A stretch of DNA of 64,000 nt from Bacillota bacterium (GTDB taxonomy: Bacteria; Bacillota; SHA-98; UBA4971). The position numbers were made by a program, and so were the translations under genes. Below are positions 19,314 through 27,861 of the stretch, one piece after another; the stretch's first letter is position 1; every line of letters starts with the position of its first letter. The notes beneath the pieces were generated by a model. It saw only the letters and a program-made list of their open reading frames with translations, searched no databases and was not told the DNA's origin. The stretch is from contig JANLFY010000007.1 in assembly GCA_024653485.1 (NCBI GenBank), positions 1-64,000 on the forward strand, in the 5' to 3' direction.

Positions 19314-21002
19314 ATGTGGGCGGCGCATACGCGTGTGGCGCGCGTGCGCGCGGCCAAGACGCGGGCGGGGGACGCGCTCAAGCGACCCGGTTCGACGCAG
19401 GGAAGGGCAGGTGCATGTGAGGCTTTGGCTCCGGAGACGGCGGGTTTGAGAGACAAGGGAGACGCGAAGAAAGCGACTTCCGTCCTGATCGTGGACGATG
19501 ACGAAGGCATTAGGGAGACGCTCGAGGCCGTGCTCTCGGAGGAAGGTTACGAAGTGGCCGCGGCGGGCACCGGCAGGGACGCGCTGGAGCTCGCGCGAGG
19601 GCGCGAGTTTCACCTTGTCCTCCTCGATCTCCGAATGCCTGACATGAGTGGGCTCGAGATACTTCCGCGGCTGCGGAGCGAGCTTCCACGAACGCCGGTC
19701 ATCATCATGACGGCTTACGGAACGATCAAGACCGCTGTGGAGGCGGTGAAGCAGGGGGCTTACGATTTCGTCTCGAAACCTTTCGACCTCGATGAGATGC
19801 GCATCACCATAGAGAAGGCCCTTGCGCACGAACGCCTCAAGATGGAAAACGAGCGCCTCCGGACCATGCTCGAAGACGAGCTCGCGTTCCAGGAGATCGT
19901 CGGCAGGAGCGGCAAGATGCGGGCGGTATTCGAGCTCATCAGGAGGGTCATGAACCATGACGTGACCGTGCTGATCGTCGGGGAGAGCGGGACCGGGAAG
20001 GAGCTCGTCGCGAAAGCGATCCACTGCAACAGCCCCCGCCGCGCGGGGCCGTTCCTGAAGGTGAACTGCGCCGCGCTGCCCGACCCTCTTCTCGAAAGCG
20101 AGCTCTTCGGCTACGAGAAAGGCGCGTTCACCGGAGCCCAGACGCGCAAGCCAGGTCGTTTCGAGCTCGCCGACGGCGGGACGCTCTTCTTGGACGAGAT
20201 CGGTAATATGAGCCCGTCGATGCAGGTCAAGCTCCTGCGCGTGCTCCAAGAAAGGGAATTCGAGCGCGTGGGCGGCAAGAGCGCGGTCAAGGTGGATGTG
20301 AGGATACTGGCGGCGACCAACGCGAATCTCAAGTCTGAAGTGGCGAGAGGCGCCTTCCGGGAAGACCTGTACTACCGGCTGAACGTGGTTCAGATCCACG
20401 TGCCGCCCCTGCGCGAGCGGAAAGAGGACATCCCCCTGCTTGTCCAGCACTTCATCAAGGAGTTCAACGTGTCACTCGGGAAGGAGTTCGCTGGCGTCTC
20501 GCCTCAGGCCATGAACTGCCTCACGAGATACGACTGGCCCGGCAACGTGCGCGAGCTCAAGAACGCCATCGAAGCGGCGATGCTCCTTGGTGAGGGACCG
20601 TTCATCATGCCCGAGCACCTGCCCGAGGAAGTTGCCGACAGTGGCTCTGACACCAGGGGGGAACATGGGCAGGCTGCGCGGGGAGGGGCGACAGCTGCGG
20701 CGCAGGGGTCAGCTGGGTCGAGCCGGCTGGCTCAGCCGACCCAGCCGGCTCCGTGGAGAACGGGCGGAACCTCTCACGGCCTTGAGTCCGGCCCGAGAGC
20801 GTCTGCCACCGGCGGTTCGCCCCAAGTCCCCGCCGGTCATCCCTCAAGTGAGCCGCTTGAAGCGGTGGAGCGCGAGCACATCCTGCGCGTGCTGAGACAG
20901 TGCTCGTGGAATCAATCCAAAGCTGCTTGGGTGCTCGGCGTGCACCGCAACACGCTTCGCAAGAAGATAAGGGATTATAAGCTCACGAGGTCCGAGCCTT
21001 GA
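19314..21002 (+). CDS. NtrC-family sigma-54-dependent response regulator
   Basis: Domains in order: receiver (about 56-170) with acidic pocket VDDDE and phospho-acceptor Asp105 in LLDLRMPD; AAA+ domain with Walker A GESGTGKE (223-230) and the sigma-54-contacting GAFTGA loop (270-275); a 70-residue Gly/Ser/Pro-rich linker; and a Fis-type helix-turn-helix at the end (WNQSKAAWVLGVHRNTLRKKI). It would activate the sigma-54 promoter at 11935, closing a regulatory loop in its own operon. The first ~45 residues are Arg/Ala-rich; a TTG at 19446, preceded by GGAG, is an alternative start. Confidence 0.95.
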   Translation: MWAAHTRVARVRAAKTRAGDALKRPGSTQGRAGACEALAPETAGLRDKGDAKKATSVLIVDDDEGIRETLEAVLSEEGYEVAAAGTGRDALELARGREFHLVLLDLRMPDMSGLEILPRLRSELPRTPVIIMTAYGTIKTAVEAVKQGAYDFVSKPFDLDEMRITIEKALAHERLKMENERLRTMLEDELAFQEIVGRSGKMRAVFELIRRVMNHDVTVLIVGESGTGKELVAKAIHCNSPRRAGPFLKVNCAALPDPLLESELFGYEKGAFTGAQTRKPGRFELADGGTLFLDEIGNMSPSMQVKLLRVLQEREFERVGGKSAVKVDVRILAATNANLKSEVARGAFREDLYYRLNVVQIHVPPLRERKEDIPLLVQHFIKEFNVSLGKEFAGVSPQAMNCLTRYDWPGNVRELKNAIEAAMLLGEGPFIMPEHLPEEVADSGSDTRGEHGQAARGGATAAAQGSAGSSRLAQPTQPAPWRTGGTSHGLESGPRASATGGSPQVPAGHPSSEPLEAVEREHILRVLRQCSWNQSKAAWVLGVHRNTLRKKIRDYKLTRSEP

Positions 21003-21063
21003 GCGGAGCCTTGAGACGCCTCCGTACTTGGCCTGCGCTGCTTAGCCCGTGCGAGTCTATGCG

Positions 21064-21621
21064 CTACCGGGCGCTGCCGGCCTTCGGCCCGCCGCCCGGC
21101 TGCTTTGTTGCAGGCCAGCGGTGTTCGACCTTGTTCACGGCGAGCACAATCGGCGTGAGGACGACCGCGGCGAACACGGCCTCGGGTACGCCCTGCAGGA
21201 GCGCGATGGCAAGCGCCCCCTGCTTGCCGGAGAGCGGGATGTACCCGAACGCCACCGCAAGCCCAAGTGTGCCCACGGTATTCGTGGCGCTACCAGCTGC
21301 GGCAGCCACGGGTATGCCCCAGGCCTTCCTCCCGCAGGCGCGATACACGAGGTACGCCACGACTCCGATGAGGAGTCTGGCGGGAATGACGACGCGAGGG
21401 TCGCCCAAGAATCTCAAGGTGAACAAACCGAATATGAGACCCACGAGCGATCCCACTATGGGGCCTTCCAGGATTCCCGCGAGTTCGACCGGAAGGTGCA
21501 TCAGAGTTGCGGCGCCAGCGGGGGTGGGCACGGGGATGAAGCCCATCCCAGTCATGCCCAAGACGAGGGTCAGGGCCACGAGAAGCCCTGAGACAACGAC
21601 CTGCCTGGTATCAAGTTTCAC
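21064..21621 (-). CDS. ECF transporter S component (substrate-specific membrane subunit), substrate unknown
   Basis: The 185-residue hydrophobic protein has about six membrane segments and the ECF S-component pattern, including LGMTGMGFIPVPTP near the N-terminus and a conserved Gly-rich HLPVELAGILEGPIVG segment. S components bind a vitamin or similar micronutrient and use a shared EcfAA'T energising module, which is not in this window. The GTG start at 21621 is chosen because GGAGGTG lies 7 nt upstream; an earlier in-frame start adds 50 low-complexity residues. It converges with the response-regulator gene and lies downstream of the P1 peptidase on the same strand. Confidence 0.85.
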   Translation of the reverse strand: MKLDTRQVVVSGLLVALTLVLGMTGMGFIPVPTPAGAATLMHLPVELAGILEGPIVGSLVGLIFGLFTLRFLGDPRVVIPARLLIGVVAYLVYRACGRKAWGIPVAAAAGSATNTVGTLGLAVAFGYIPLSGKQGALAIALLQGVPEAVFAAVVLTPIVLAVNKVEHRWPATKQPGGGPKAGSAR

Positions 21622-22106
21622 GATACGACACCTCCGTTCCAGCCCCTTCTCGGGTGCCGGACGATTTTGGGGGGCCGGCCCTCCGCCTGCCGGCAGTCTG
21701 GTCGCTTGTCGGGCACCTGTCCTGCGCGGGCCGGGCACGTGCCAGCGAGGTGTGAGGCACGCGTCGGGCATGTGCCCAGCATGTGTCGGTCGCGAGTTCC
21801 AGGTCCGATGGGATCCTGGTCTCTAACCTATCAACAAGCTTGATCTGAGGTTTCGCGTAACGCAGGGGAAAACCCTGCATGAACCGCTGTGTTTTGTCGG
21901 AGCGCTTCATCGCGTCAGCGCCATCGCCGTTTCCATCGCTCTCACTACTATGACTATGCCGCACCGCGCGGCCGAATGTGGTGCCCGCAAGTCGCAGACG
22001 GCAGCCGTGTTAATCGGGCACGGTGGAGGACGGGACAGGGGGAGGGGAAGGGGGAGCGCAAGCCCTCACGTTCCTCCAAGCCGCGGGAAGACGCGAGGTG
22101 CGGCGC
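21622..22106. other. Non-coding region between the P1 peptidase and ECF S-component genes
   Basis: These 485 nt are upstream of the minus-strand S-component gene. They include a hairpin-forming sequence, GCAGGG/CCCTGC around an A/T tetraloop near 21860-21876, and several GGCA(C/T)GTGCC-like words. I looked for TPP, cobalamin, THF and preQ1 riboswitch cores and saw none that matched. Promoters were not assigned. Confidence 0.4.
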
Positions 22107-23117
22107 CTAGCCTCGCCCTCCGGAGGCCACGTCTCGAGCTGCGGGCACTCCGGCTGCGGTGGTGGCGGCTCCTACGGCACGCAGCACCGACACTGCCACC
22201 ACTTCAGCCGCCGCGGCCCCGAGCACGGTGACATCCGTCGCCTTGTCACCCGTAAGTGGTTTGTCACCTGTGGACAACGCGAATACCACGTCTCCGTCGT
22301 ACATCGTGTGTATGGGACGAATCACGCGCGCGAGGCCGTCGTGGGCCATCTGGGCCAGCTTGTTGGCCCCTTCCTTGTCGAGGCGCGCGTCCGTCGCTAC
22401 GACAGCAAGGGTTGTGTTGCCGGATGGGAACACGTCGGCTACGGCACCCGCGGCAGCCGACGAAATGTCCGGCTGCAGGAAACGCCGGGTGTCCCTATCG
22501 TACGCACCCGCTATGACCCGCGCGGAATCCGGATCCACCACGTCGCCCAAGGCGTTCACCACCACAATCGCGCCGACCACGACGGGCTCAAGAGCACCGC
22601 CGGGCCTCGGCAGTCTCACTGACCACGTTCCGGTGCCCCCCTTCATTGAGCATCGAGCCCCCCGTGTCTTGCCGACGGTGGCGCCGAGACCCGCCCCGGA
22701 GTTCCCCTCGGCCGGCGGACCCGCGGACGCCGCTGCGCACGCCGCGTATCCCATGCGCTTGTCCGGCCGCACCTTAGGGTCGCCGATGTCGAGATCGAAT
22801 ATCACCGCGGCGCCCACGATGGGCACGACGCCGTAGCCTGTGTCGAATCCGACAGCGCGCTCCTCGAGGAACTGCATGGCGCCGCATGCGGCGTCGAGGC
22901 CGAAGGCGCTGCCCCCGGCCAGCATGACGGCGTGGATCCGCTCGACCAGGTTGCACGGGCGCATGAGGTCGGTTTCGCGAGTCCCCGGCGCTGACCCTCG
23001 CACGTCCACGCCCGCCACGGCGCCGCCCATCGCCAGCACCGCCGTGCATCCTGTCAGCGCCGAATCGTCCTGCGCATGTCCTACTAGAATTCCTCGCACG
23101 TCAGTGATGCCGGGCAA
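22107..23117 (-). CDS. P1-family peptidase (S58; DmpA/BapA-like aminopeptidase)
   Basis: The 336-residue protein starts PGITDVRGILVGHA and contains LAGGSAFGLDAA, PIVGAAVIFDL and SGNTTLAVVATDA. In this family an autocatalytic cut before a Ser/Thr in the last block exposes the N-terminal nucleophile. Members act as aminopeptidases or esterases on short or beta-amino peptides; physiological roles are mostly unknown. The TTG start at 23117 is preceded by GAGGAG at 7 nt. It is divergent from the ROK regulator and may share its regulatory region. Confidence 0.9.
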   Translation of the reverse strand: MPGITDVRGILVGHAQDDSALTGCTAVLAMGGAVAGVDVRGSAPGTRETDLMRPCNLVERIHAVMLAGGSAFGLDAACGAMQFLEERAVGFDTGYGVVPIVGAAVIFDLDIGDPKVRPDKRMGYAACAAASAGPPAEGNSGAGLGATVGKTRGARCSMKGGTGTWSVRLPRPGGALEPVVVGAIVVVNALGDVVDPDSARVIAGAYDRDTRRFLQPDISSAAAGAVADVFPSGNTTLAVVATDARLDKEGANKLAQMAHDGLARVIRPIHTMYDGDVVFALSTGDKPLTGDKATDVTVLGAAAAEVVAVSVLRAVGAATTAAGVPAARDVASGGRG

Positions 23118-23441
23118 AGCCGCACTCCTCCTCGATTCTCACCTTGACTCCGCCTTGGCTGTGGCCCTACCTTGACCGTTACCCGTAGGCCACGACCGAC
23201 TTCTGCGCCACAGCCTGCTTCTTTGCAGGTCACTTCCGGGGCAGCCTCTTCCTATGCAATACGCCGGCGCCGTCAGGTTTCCTGCAACCCCGGGAGGGCG
23301 GGGGAGGGCACTAGAGGTAGGGAGGAAACGCCTGAAGCGACGGTTTGTCGGCCGGACCAAGGTTTTCGGTCCACGGGATCTTTTTGTTGTTCACTTGTGG
23401 TTGAGAGGAAGGAATCACGCGAGGGGCGTCGTAGTATGACA

Positions 23442-23462
23442 TTAGTTAGGTAGACTAACTAA
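23442..23462 (+). promoter_or_regulatory. Perfect inverted repeat, candidate ROK/XylR-type operator
   Basis: TTAGTTAG (23442-23449) and CTAACTAA (23455-23462) form a perfect 8-bp inverted repeat around GTAGA. The outer TTAGTT...AACTAA with a 9-bp interior resembles operators of XylR-type ROK repressors, and it stands out as AT-rich in GC-rich surroundings. It lies about 145 nt upstream of the ROK gene and on the P1 peptidase's upstream side, so autoregulation is likely. Confidence 0.65.
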
Positions 23463-23606
23463 CCATATCGAGATGTGCCGACAAGCTTCGCCGAGCGACG
23501 AGCGCCGAGCCACCCTGAATGACACTGTGAAGCGAGCCGGCAAAGCGCGCGTGGTTGCTCATGGTTGAACGTTGAATGCAACTCGAGCGCGAAGGGACGA
23601 GCGCTA

Positions 23607-24869
23607 GTGAAAGGGGACAGCACACTGGTGGAGCGAGGTCATAGCCCGCAGGCTGCAAGGGATCACAACAGGGCGCTCATACTCCGTCTCATCCGTGACG
23701 CCGGCCCGACTTCCAGGGCGGAGCTCGCGCGGTTGAGCAGGCTGAGCAAACCCGTCGTGACTGACATCGTCGACGGCTTGTTGCACTGCCAGCTCGTCAG
23801 GGAGACGACCAAGGGCGAGGCTGTCCTTGGGCGCAAGCCGATCCTCCTTGACATCAACCGTGAGGCCCTCTGGGTCATGGGCATCGACCTCTCCCGCAAC
23901 CATGTAGACCTGCTCATTACGGATCTCCTTGGAAAGCCACAGCGCAAGATGTCCCGGCGAGTGTCGTTCGAGGACGAGGACTCCGGCTACCCGGAGCGGG
24001 TCGTCAAGTACGTCACCGACATCATCCGCGACTCCGGCGTTGATCAGTCTCGCATAGCGGGGATCGGCATCGGCTACCCCCTTCCTCTCAGCCACGCGCA
24101 GCGCATGATCGTGTCCGACGGCCAGGTCGTTGGCTGGAAAACGGTCAGGCTGAAGGAACTGATTCAGAGCGAGTTCAATGTCCCCGTGTACCTGGAGAAC
24201 GACGCTAACGTCGCCGCGCTCTACGAGAAGTGGTACGGCGAGGCGACGGACTTCAAGGATTTCTTGTTCGTTTTGGTAGGCAACGGAGTCGGCTGCGGCA
24301 TCATGATCGGCGGGAGCATCTACCGGGGGACCCACGGAATCGCCGGAGAGATCGGTCACATGAGCATCGATCCGAACGGCCCGAGATGCCTCTGCGGGAG
24401 CCGGGGCTGCCTCGAGACCTTGGTGTCGGTGCCCCGCCTCGCGTCACAGGTGTTGGAGGAAGACGTGAAGACGGGCCGTGCCGGCGACGGGCTACCCACA
24501 CTGGATGAGATATGCAAGCGTGCGGTGCGCGGCGACTCTGTCGTTGCGGAGAAGATCCACGAAATGTCGGAGTATCTTGCCATAGGCATCACCAACCTCG
24601 TGAACACTTTCAACCCGGAGGCGGTGGTGATCGGTGGGACCATAGCCAAGCTGGGCGACTCGCTGAAGGAGCCTCTCATGAATGCTCTAGTCGCGCGGGC
24701 CCACCCGCTGTTCGCGGACAAGACGAAGGTGGTCCTGTCCCACCACTCTGAGGACGCCGTGGCAAGGGGAGCGGCCGTGCTAGTGATCGAGAGCTTCTTC
24801 CAAAATCCCCAGAGATACGTGCCGGAGCTCGCGAATGGGCCCAGGTCTCGCGCCACCTCAGAGGGTTGA
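23607..24869 (+). CDS. ROK-family transcriptional regulator
   Basis: An N-terminal winged helix-turn-helix (TSRAELARLSRLSKPVVTDIVDGL) is followed by a ROK sugar-kinase-like domain. The ROK part has the ATP/sugar-site segment VYLENDANVAALYE and the zinc-binding block GEIGHMSIDPNGPRCLCGSRGCLE with one His and three Cys. Such NagC/XylR/Mlc-like proteins repress sugar genes and respond to sugars. I use the GTG at 23607 (about 420 residues), with AAGGGAC upstream; a TTG at 23565 would add 14 residues. It precedes a CUT1 importer and glycosidase genes, which it probably controls. Confidence 0.93.
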   Translation: MKGDSTLVERGHSPQAARDHNRALILRLIRDAGPTSRAELARLSRLSKPVVTDIVDGLLHCQLVRETTKGEAVLGRKPILLDINREALWVMGIDLSRNHVDLLITDLLGKPQRKMSRRVSFEDEDSGYPERVVKYVTDIIRDSGVDQSRIAGIGIGYPLPLSHAQRMIVSDGQVVGWKTVRLKELIQSEFNVPVYLENDANVAALYEKWYGEATDFKDFLFVLVGNGVGCGIMIGGSIYRGTHGIAGEIGHMSIDPNGPRCLCGSRGCLETLVSVPRLASQVLEEDVKTGRAGDGLPTLDEICKRAVRGDSVVAEKIHEMSEYLAIGITNLVNTFNPEAVVIGGTIAKLGDSLKEPLMNALVARAHPLFADKTKVVLSHHSEDAVARGAAVLVIESFFQNPQRYVPELANGPRSRATSEG

Positions 24870-25372
24870 GGGGTCGAGGCGTTGCAAGCGCAGTGGCCGA
24901 TGAGTAGGGCCGCGGCCGCCGACGAGAAGGGGGCACGGCGGCTGACCAACGTGCACGGTCGTCGACGAACGGGGTGCGGCCGTCGACGCGTGAGTCCCCG
25001 GCCTCGGCTCGCCTTGGCGAAGGGGCGCGCACGTGCCGCAGCGCGGAGGCACGCCGTTCCGCGGACGGCCCGTGGGATGACCGCGGACGCTGAAAGCAGG
25101 GCTCCTCGGGTGAAGGGAGGGGAGAGCGCGCAGTTCACAAAGTGGAGGGGGTATTTCTCCTGACAAGGTGAAGCGGTACCGAATGTGCGAGGGGAGCGCA
25201 GGCTTTGAGGCGCGGGGCGCTCGGTGCCTGGCTTCTGTTGTGTTCCGTTCCAGAGCGCTCACGCGGAGTAGTGGTGTGGTCTGTATGCGTCAAGGCGGTT
25301 TTGGGATTGACCTGGCCAGATCCCATGTGCGGGACACAATCCGATTGACCCGATACGGAAGGAGGAAACCCA
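24870..25372 (+). promoter_or_regulatory. Regulatory region upstream of the CUT1 operon
   Basis: No credible gene lies in these 503 nt. The palindrome CGTCGACG occurs twice, at 24960-24967 and 24981-24988, exactly 21 bp apart, which suits a dimeric regulator binding one DNA face. A nested inverted repeat (GGGAT...ATCCC around CTGGCCAG) lies at 25304-25325. The region ends in a strong ribosome binding site, GGAAGGAGG, before the binding-protein ATG. Confidence 0.45.
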
Positions 25373-26734
25373 ATGAAAGCCTCATGGATTCGGAGAGTCT
25401 CCTTGGCCTGTGTCTTAGTGCTCCTCCTCTGCCTGTCGGCAGCCGAAGCCGCGCCGGTGACCCTGCGGATCATGGCGAACGCCGTGAAAGGCGGCAAGAA
25501 CACTCAGGATGCCGAGTGGATCGAGAAGATGATCCCCGAGTTTGAGAGCGAGATGAAGGCCCAAGGCCAGGATGTGCGCGTGGAGTTCGTGCCGTCTGGA
25601 ATCAACGACGAAGATTACAAAGCCAGGCTCGCTTTGGACATCAAGGGCGGAGGCGGTCCTGACGTCATCGCGTTCGACCATTTCTGGGTGCCGGAGTTCG
25701 CCGAGGCCAAGTTCCTCCTGCCCTTGGACTCCTACCTCAAGACGTGGCCCGACTGGAGCCAGTACTTCGACACCATGAAGGCGATGGGCTCGTACCAGGG
25801 CAAGACTTACCTGGTCATGGCCGGGACCGACGTGCGGATGATCTATTACAACAAGGAGCTATTCAAGAAAGCCGGTATCCCGGTTCCGTGGCAGCCCAAG
25901 AACTGGGAGGAGCTCCTCCAGGCTTGCCGAACCATTAAGCAGAAGCTGCCGGGCGTGACTCCCATCCAGCTTAACGCGGGGGTGGAGATGGGCGAGGCCA
26001 CGAGCATGCAAGGCTTCTACATGGCCCTCTGCTCGGCGGGCGGATGGATATACAACTGGGACACCGGAAAGTGGATCGTGAAGAGCCCTGAGCTGCTGGA
26101 CGCTCTCAAGCTCTACAAGACCATCTATGTAGACGAAAAACTCGGCGATGCCATGCTGCAGGTATCGCCGAAGGCTCGCGACAAGTCGTTCGCGCTGTAC
26201 TCCACCGAGAAGATAGCGATGTACGTCGAGGGCACTTGGATGTGGTCGTCGGTCATCGCGCCAAACGGCGCGTGGGCCATCCCGGACCGCGACACCAGGA
26301 TCGGGTGGGCCGCATTCCCCGGCAGTGGCAAGCCCGGGGCTCCCGCTTTCGCGTCCGTGTCAGGCGGGACGGGCTGGGTGGTGAATCCCAACACGAAGCA
26401 CCCCGACCTTGCATTCAAGCTCCTGGCGAAGCTGAACTCCGCCCAGGCGCGGGTGGCCTACTGGAAGCTGAAACCGGGCATACCGGCCAGGAAGGATCTT
26501 GCCGACATGCCCGAGGTCAAGGCCAATGAGTTCATCTCGGAGACCACGAAGAAGCTCGTTCCCTACACGACGTACCGTCCCGGACAGCCCGCCTATCCTC
26601 AGGTGTCCTATCAGGTGCAGCTCCTGACGGAGCGGGTGGTGACGGGGCAGATGACTCCCGAGCAAGCTCTCGACGCCTACGCGAAGGCCATGACGGAGAT
26701 CGTGGGCGAAGCGAACGTCGAGATCAAGAAGTAG
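25373..26734 (+). CDS. Carbohydrate ABC transporter substrate-binding protein (CUT1, MalE/UgpB-like)
   Basis: The 453-residue protein has a signal peptide (cleavage likely after AEA, about residue 26) and the extracellular solute-binding family 1 pattern, including GGGPDVIAFDHFWVPEFAE, YYNKELFKKAGI and WEELLQACRTIK. No lipobox (LS[AG]C) is present although a Cys occurs in the hydrophobic stretch. AGGAGG precedes the ATG at 7-8 nt. It is the first gene of an importer operon with two permeases and an ATPase, followed by glycosidases, which suggests an oligosaccharide ligand, possibly derived from N-glycans. Confidence 0.94.
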   Translation: MKASWIRRVSLACVLVLLLCLSAAEAAPVTLRIMANAVKGGKNTQDAEWIEKMIPEFESEMKAQGQDVRVEFVPSGINDEDYKARLALDIKGGGGPDVIAFDHFWVPEFAEAKFLLPLDSYLKTWPDWSQYFDTMKAMGSYQGKTYLVMAGTDVRMIYYNKELFKKAGIPVPWQPKNWEELLQACRTIKQKLPGVTPIQLNAGVEMGEATSMQGFYMALCSAGGWIYNWDTGKWIVKSPELLDALKLYKTIYVDEKLGDAMLQVSPKARDKSFALYSTEKIAMYVEGTWMWSSVIAPNGAWAIPDRDTRIGWAAFPGSGKPGAPAFASVSGGTGWVVNPNTKHPDLAFKLLAKLNSAQARVAYWKLKPGIPARKDLADMPEVKANEFISETTKKLVPYTTYRPGQPAYPQVSYQVQLLTERVVTGQMTPEQALDAYAKAMTEIVGEANVEIKK

Positions 26735-26754
26735 CGTCCGCGCACGCGACGCGA

Positions 26755-26798
26755 CGCCGGGCGGTCGCCGCTGCTTACGGGCCGGCCACCGCCCGGCG
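26755..26798 (+). terminator. Strong stem-loop after the binding-protein gene
   Basis: CGCCGGGCGGT (26755-26765) pairs perfectly with ACCGCCCGGCG (26788-26798), an 11-bp GC stem with a 22-nt loop and no following T-run. In this position it probably protects the upstream binding-protein mRNA or causes partial termination, so that more binding protein than permease is made. A GGTC-rich low-complexity stretch follows up to 26878. Confidence 0.55.
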
Positions 26799-26974
26799 GG
26801 CGCGCCGAACCGGTCGGTTCGGTCGACTCGGTCCGTCAGGTCCGCTCAGTCAGTCCGGCCGGGTCGGGTGGGGTCGGGATGTCTCACAACGATGCGAGCC
26901 GTCCCGTCTCTCGCGCCTTCGTCTCGCGCGCCTGTGCGCTTGGCACTGCGTTGAACCGAAAGGGGAGCCCTAGA

Positions 26975-27859
26975 GTGCAGCATGACAACCCCATCATATC
27001 GCGCCGGACCGCGATGGCGTTCATGTCTCCGGCCTTGGTCTTCGTTGGAGTGTTTCTCGCGTTCCCGGCCTTCTGGGCGATATACATCGGCCTCACGAAC
27101 CTCACTCTCACAGGGCGGGCGGCCATAGAGCCGAAGGTCGTCTGGCTCGCGAACTTCGCAGCCATCCTGCGCGATCCCCTCTTTCGAAGCTCGCTGTGGA
27201 TAACGCTGCAGTTCGTGTTAGGATCCGCCATCGTAGGACAGATGGGTCTGGGGCTCGCCCTGGCGCTCCTCTTGCACGGCAGAAGGGGCATCCTCAGAGA
27301 CATCGCCTCGAGCGTCGTGATCCTGGCCTGGATCATCCCTGAGGTCGTGGTAGCCTACCTCTGGGTCGCTTTCCTCGATAGTGACTTCGGCCTCCTCAAC
27401 TCGATACGGAGTGCCGTAGGTCTCAGGCCGGTCAACTGGTTCTTCGAGCATCCGGTGCTGTCGATAGTCCTCTTCAATGCCTGGAGGGGAACGGCGTTCT
27501 CAATGCTTCTTTTCGGGGCGGCTCTCCAGACCATCCCACCGTCCTATATAGAGACGGCCGACGTGATCGGCGCTTCAGGTTGGAGGAAGTTCCGGGACAT
27601 CATCTTGCCGCTCATACGCCCTCACATCGTAACCGGGGCAGTCCTGGTCACCATTTGGACCTTCAACGTGTTCACTCCGTTCCTTCTGACCGGGGGCGGG
27701 CCCGCGTTCAAGACCGAGCTCGTGTCCATATACACCTATCGCAACGCGTTCAAGTATTTCAAGCTCGGGTACGGCAGCGCCATTTCCACCTTGATATTGC
27801 TCATCAATTTCGCCCTCGCCACGGTGTACATGAGGCTGGCGCGGGCAAGGAGGGCGTGA
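26975..27859 (+). CDS. Carbohydrate ABC transporter permease 1 (MalF-like)
   Basis: The 294-residue protein has six hydrophobic segments and the CUT1 permease EAA-type loop, ADVIGASGWRKFRDIILPLIRPHI, that docks on the ATPase. The GTG at 26975 is preferred because AAAGGGGAG lies 7-8 nt upstream; in-frame sequence before it is Arg/Ser-rich and unlike the family. Its TGA overlaps a GTG (27856) of the next gene. It pairs with the following MalG-like permease. Confidence 0.92.
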   Translation: MQHDNPIISRRTAMAFMSPALVFVGVFLAFPAFWAIYIGLTNLTLTGRAAIEPKVVWLANFAAILRDPLFRSSLWITLQFVLGSAIVGQMGLGLALALLLHGRRGILRDIASSVVILAWIIPEVVVAYLWVAFLDSDFGLLNSIRSAVGLRPVNWFFEHPVLSIVLFNAWRGTAFSMLLFGAALQTIPPSYIETADVIGASGWRKFRDIILPLIRPHIVTGAVLVTIWTFNVFTPFLLTGGGPAFKTELVSIYTYRNAFKYFKLGYGSAISTLILLINFALATVYMRLARARRA

Positions 27860-27861
27860 CC

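Noticed and set aside
18612-20450. A 612-codon open frame on the minus strand
   Set aside because: Antisense to the second binding protein and the NtrC-type regulator; composition is Arg/His/Leu-rich without motifs.
21622-22106. A vitamin riboswitch before the ECF S component
   Set aside because: No TPP, cobalamin, THF or preQ1 core could be matched; only a simple hairpin is visible.
27580-27861. Longer N-terminus for the MalG-like permease
   Set aside because: It is a shifted reading of the preceding permease gene. The same holds for the sequence before 28677 in the ATPase frame.
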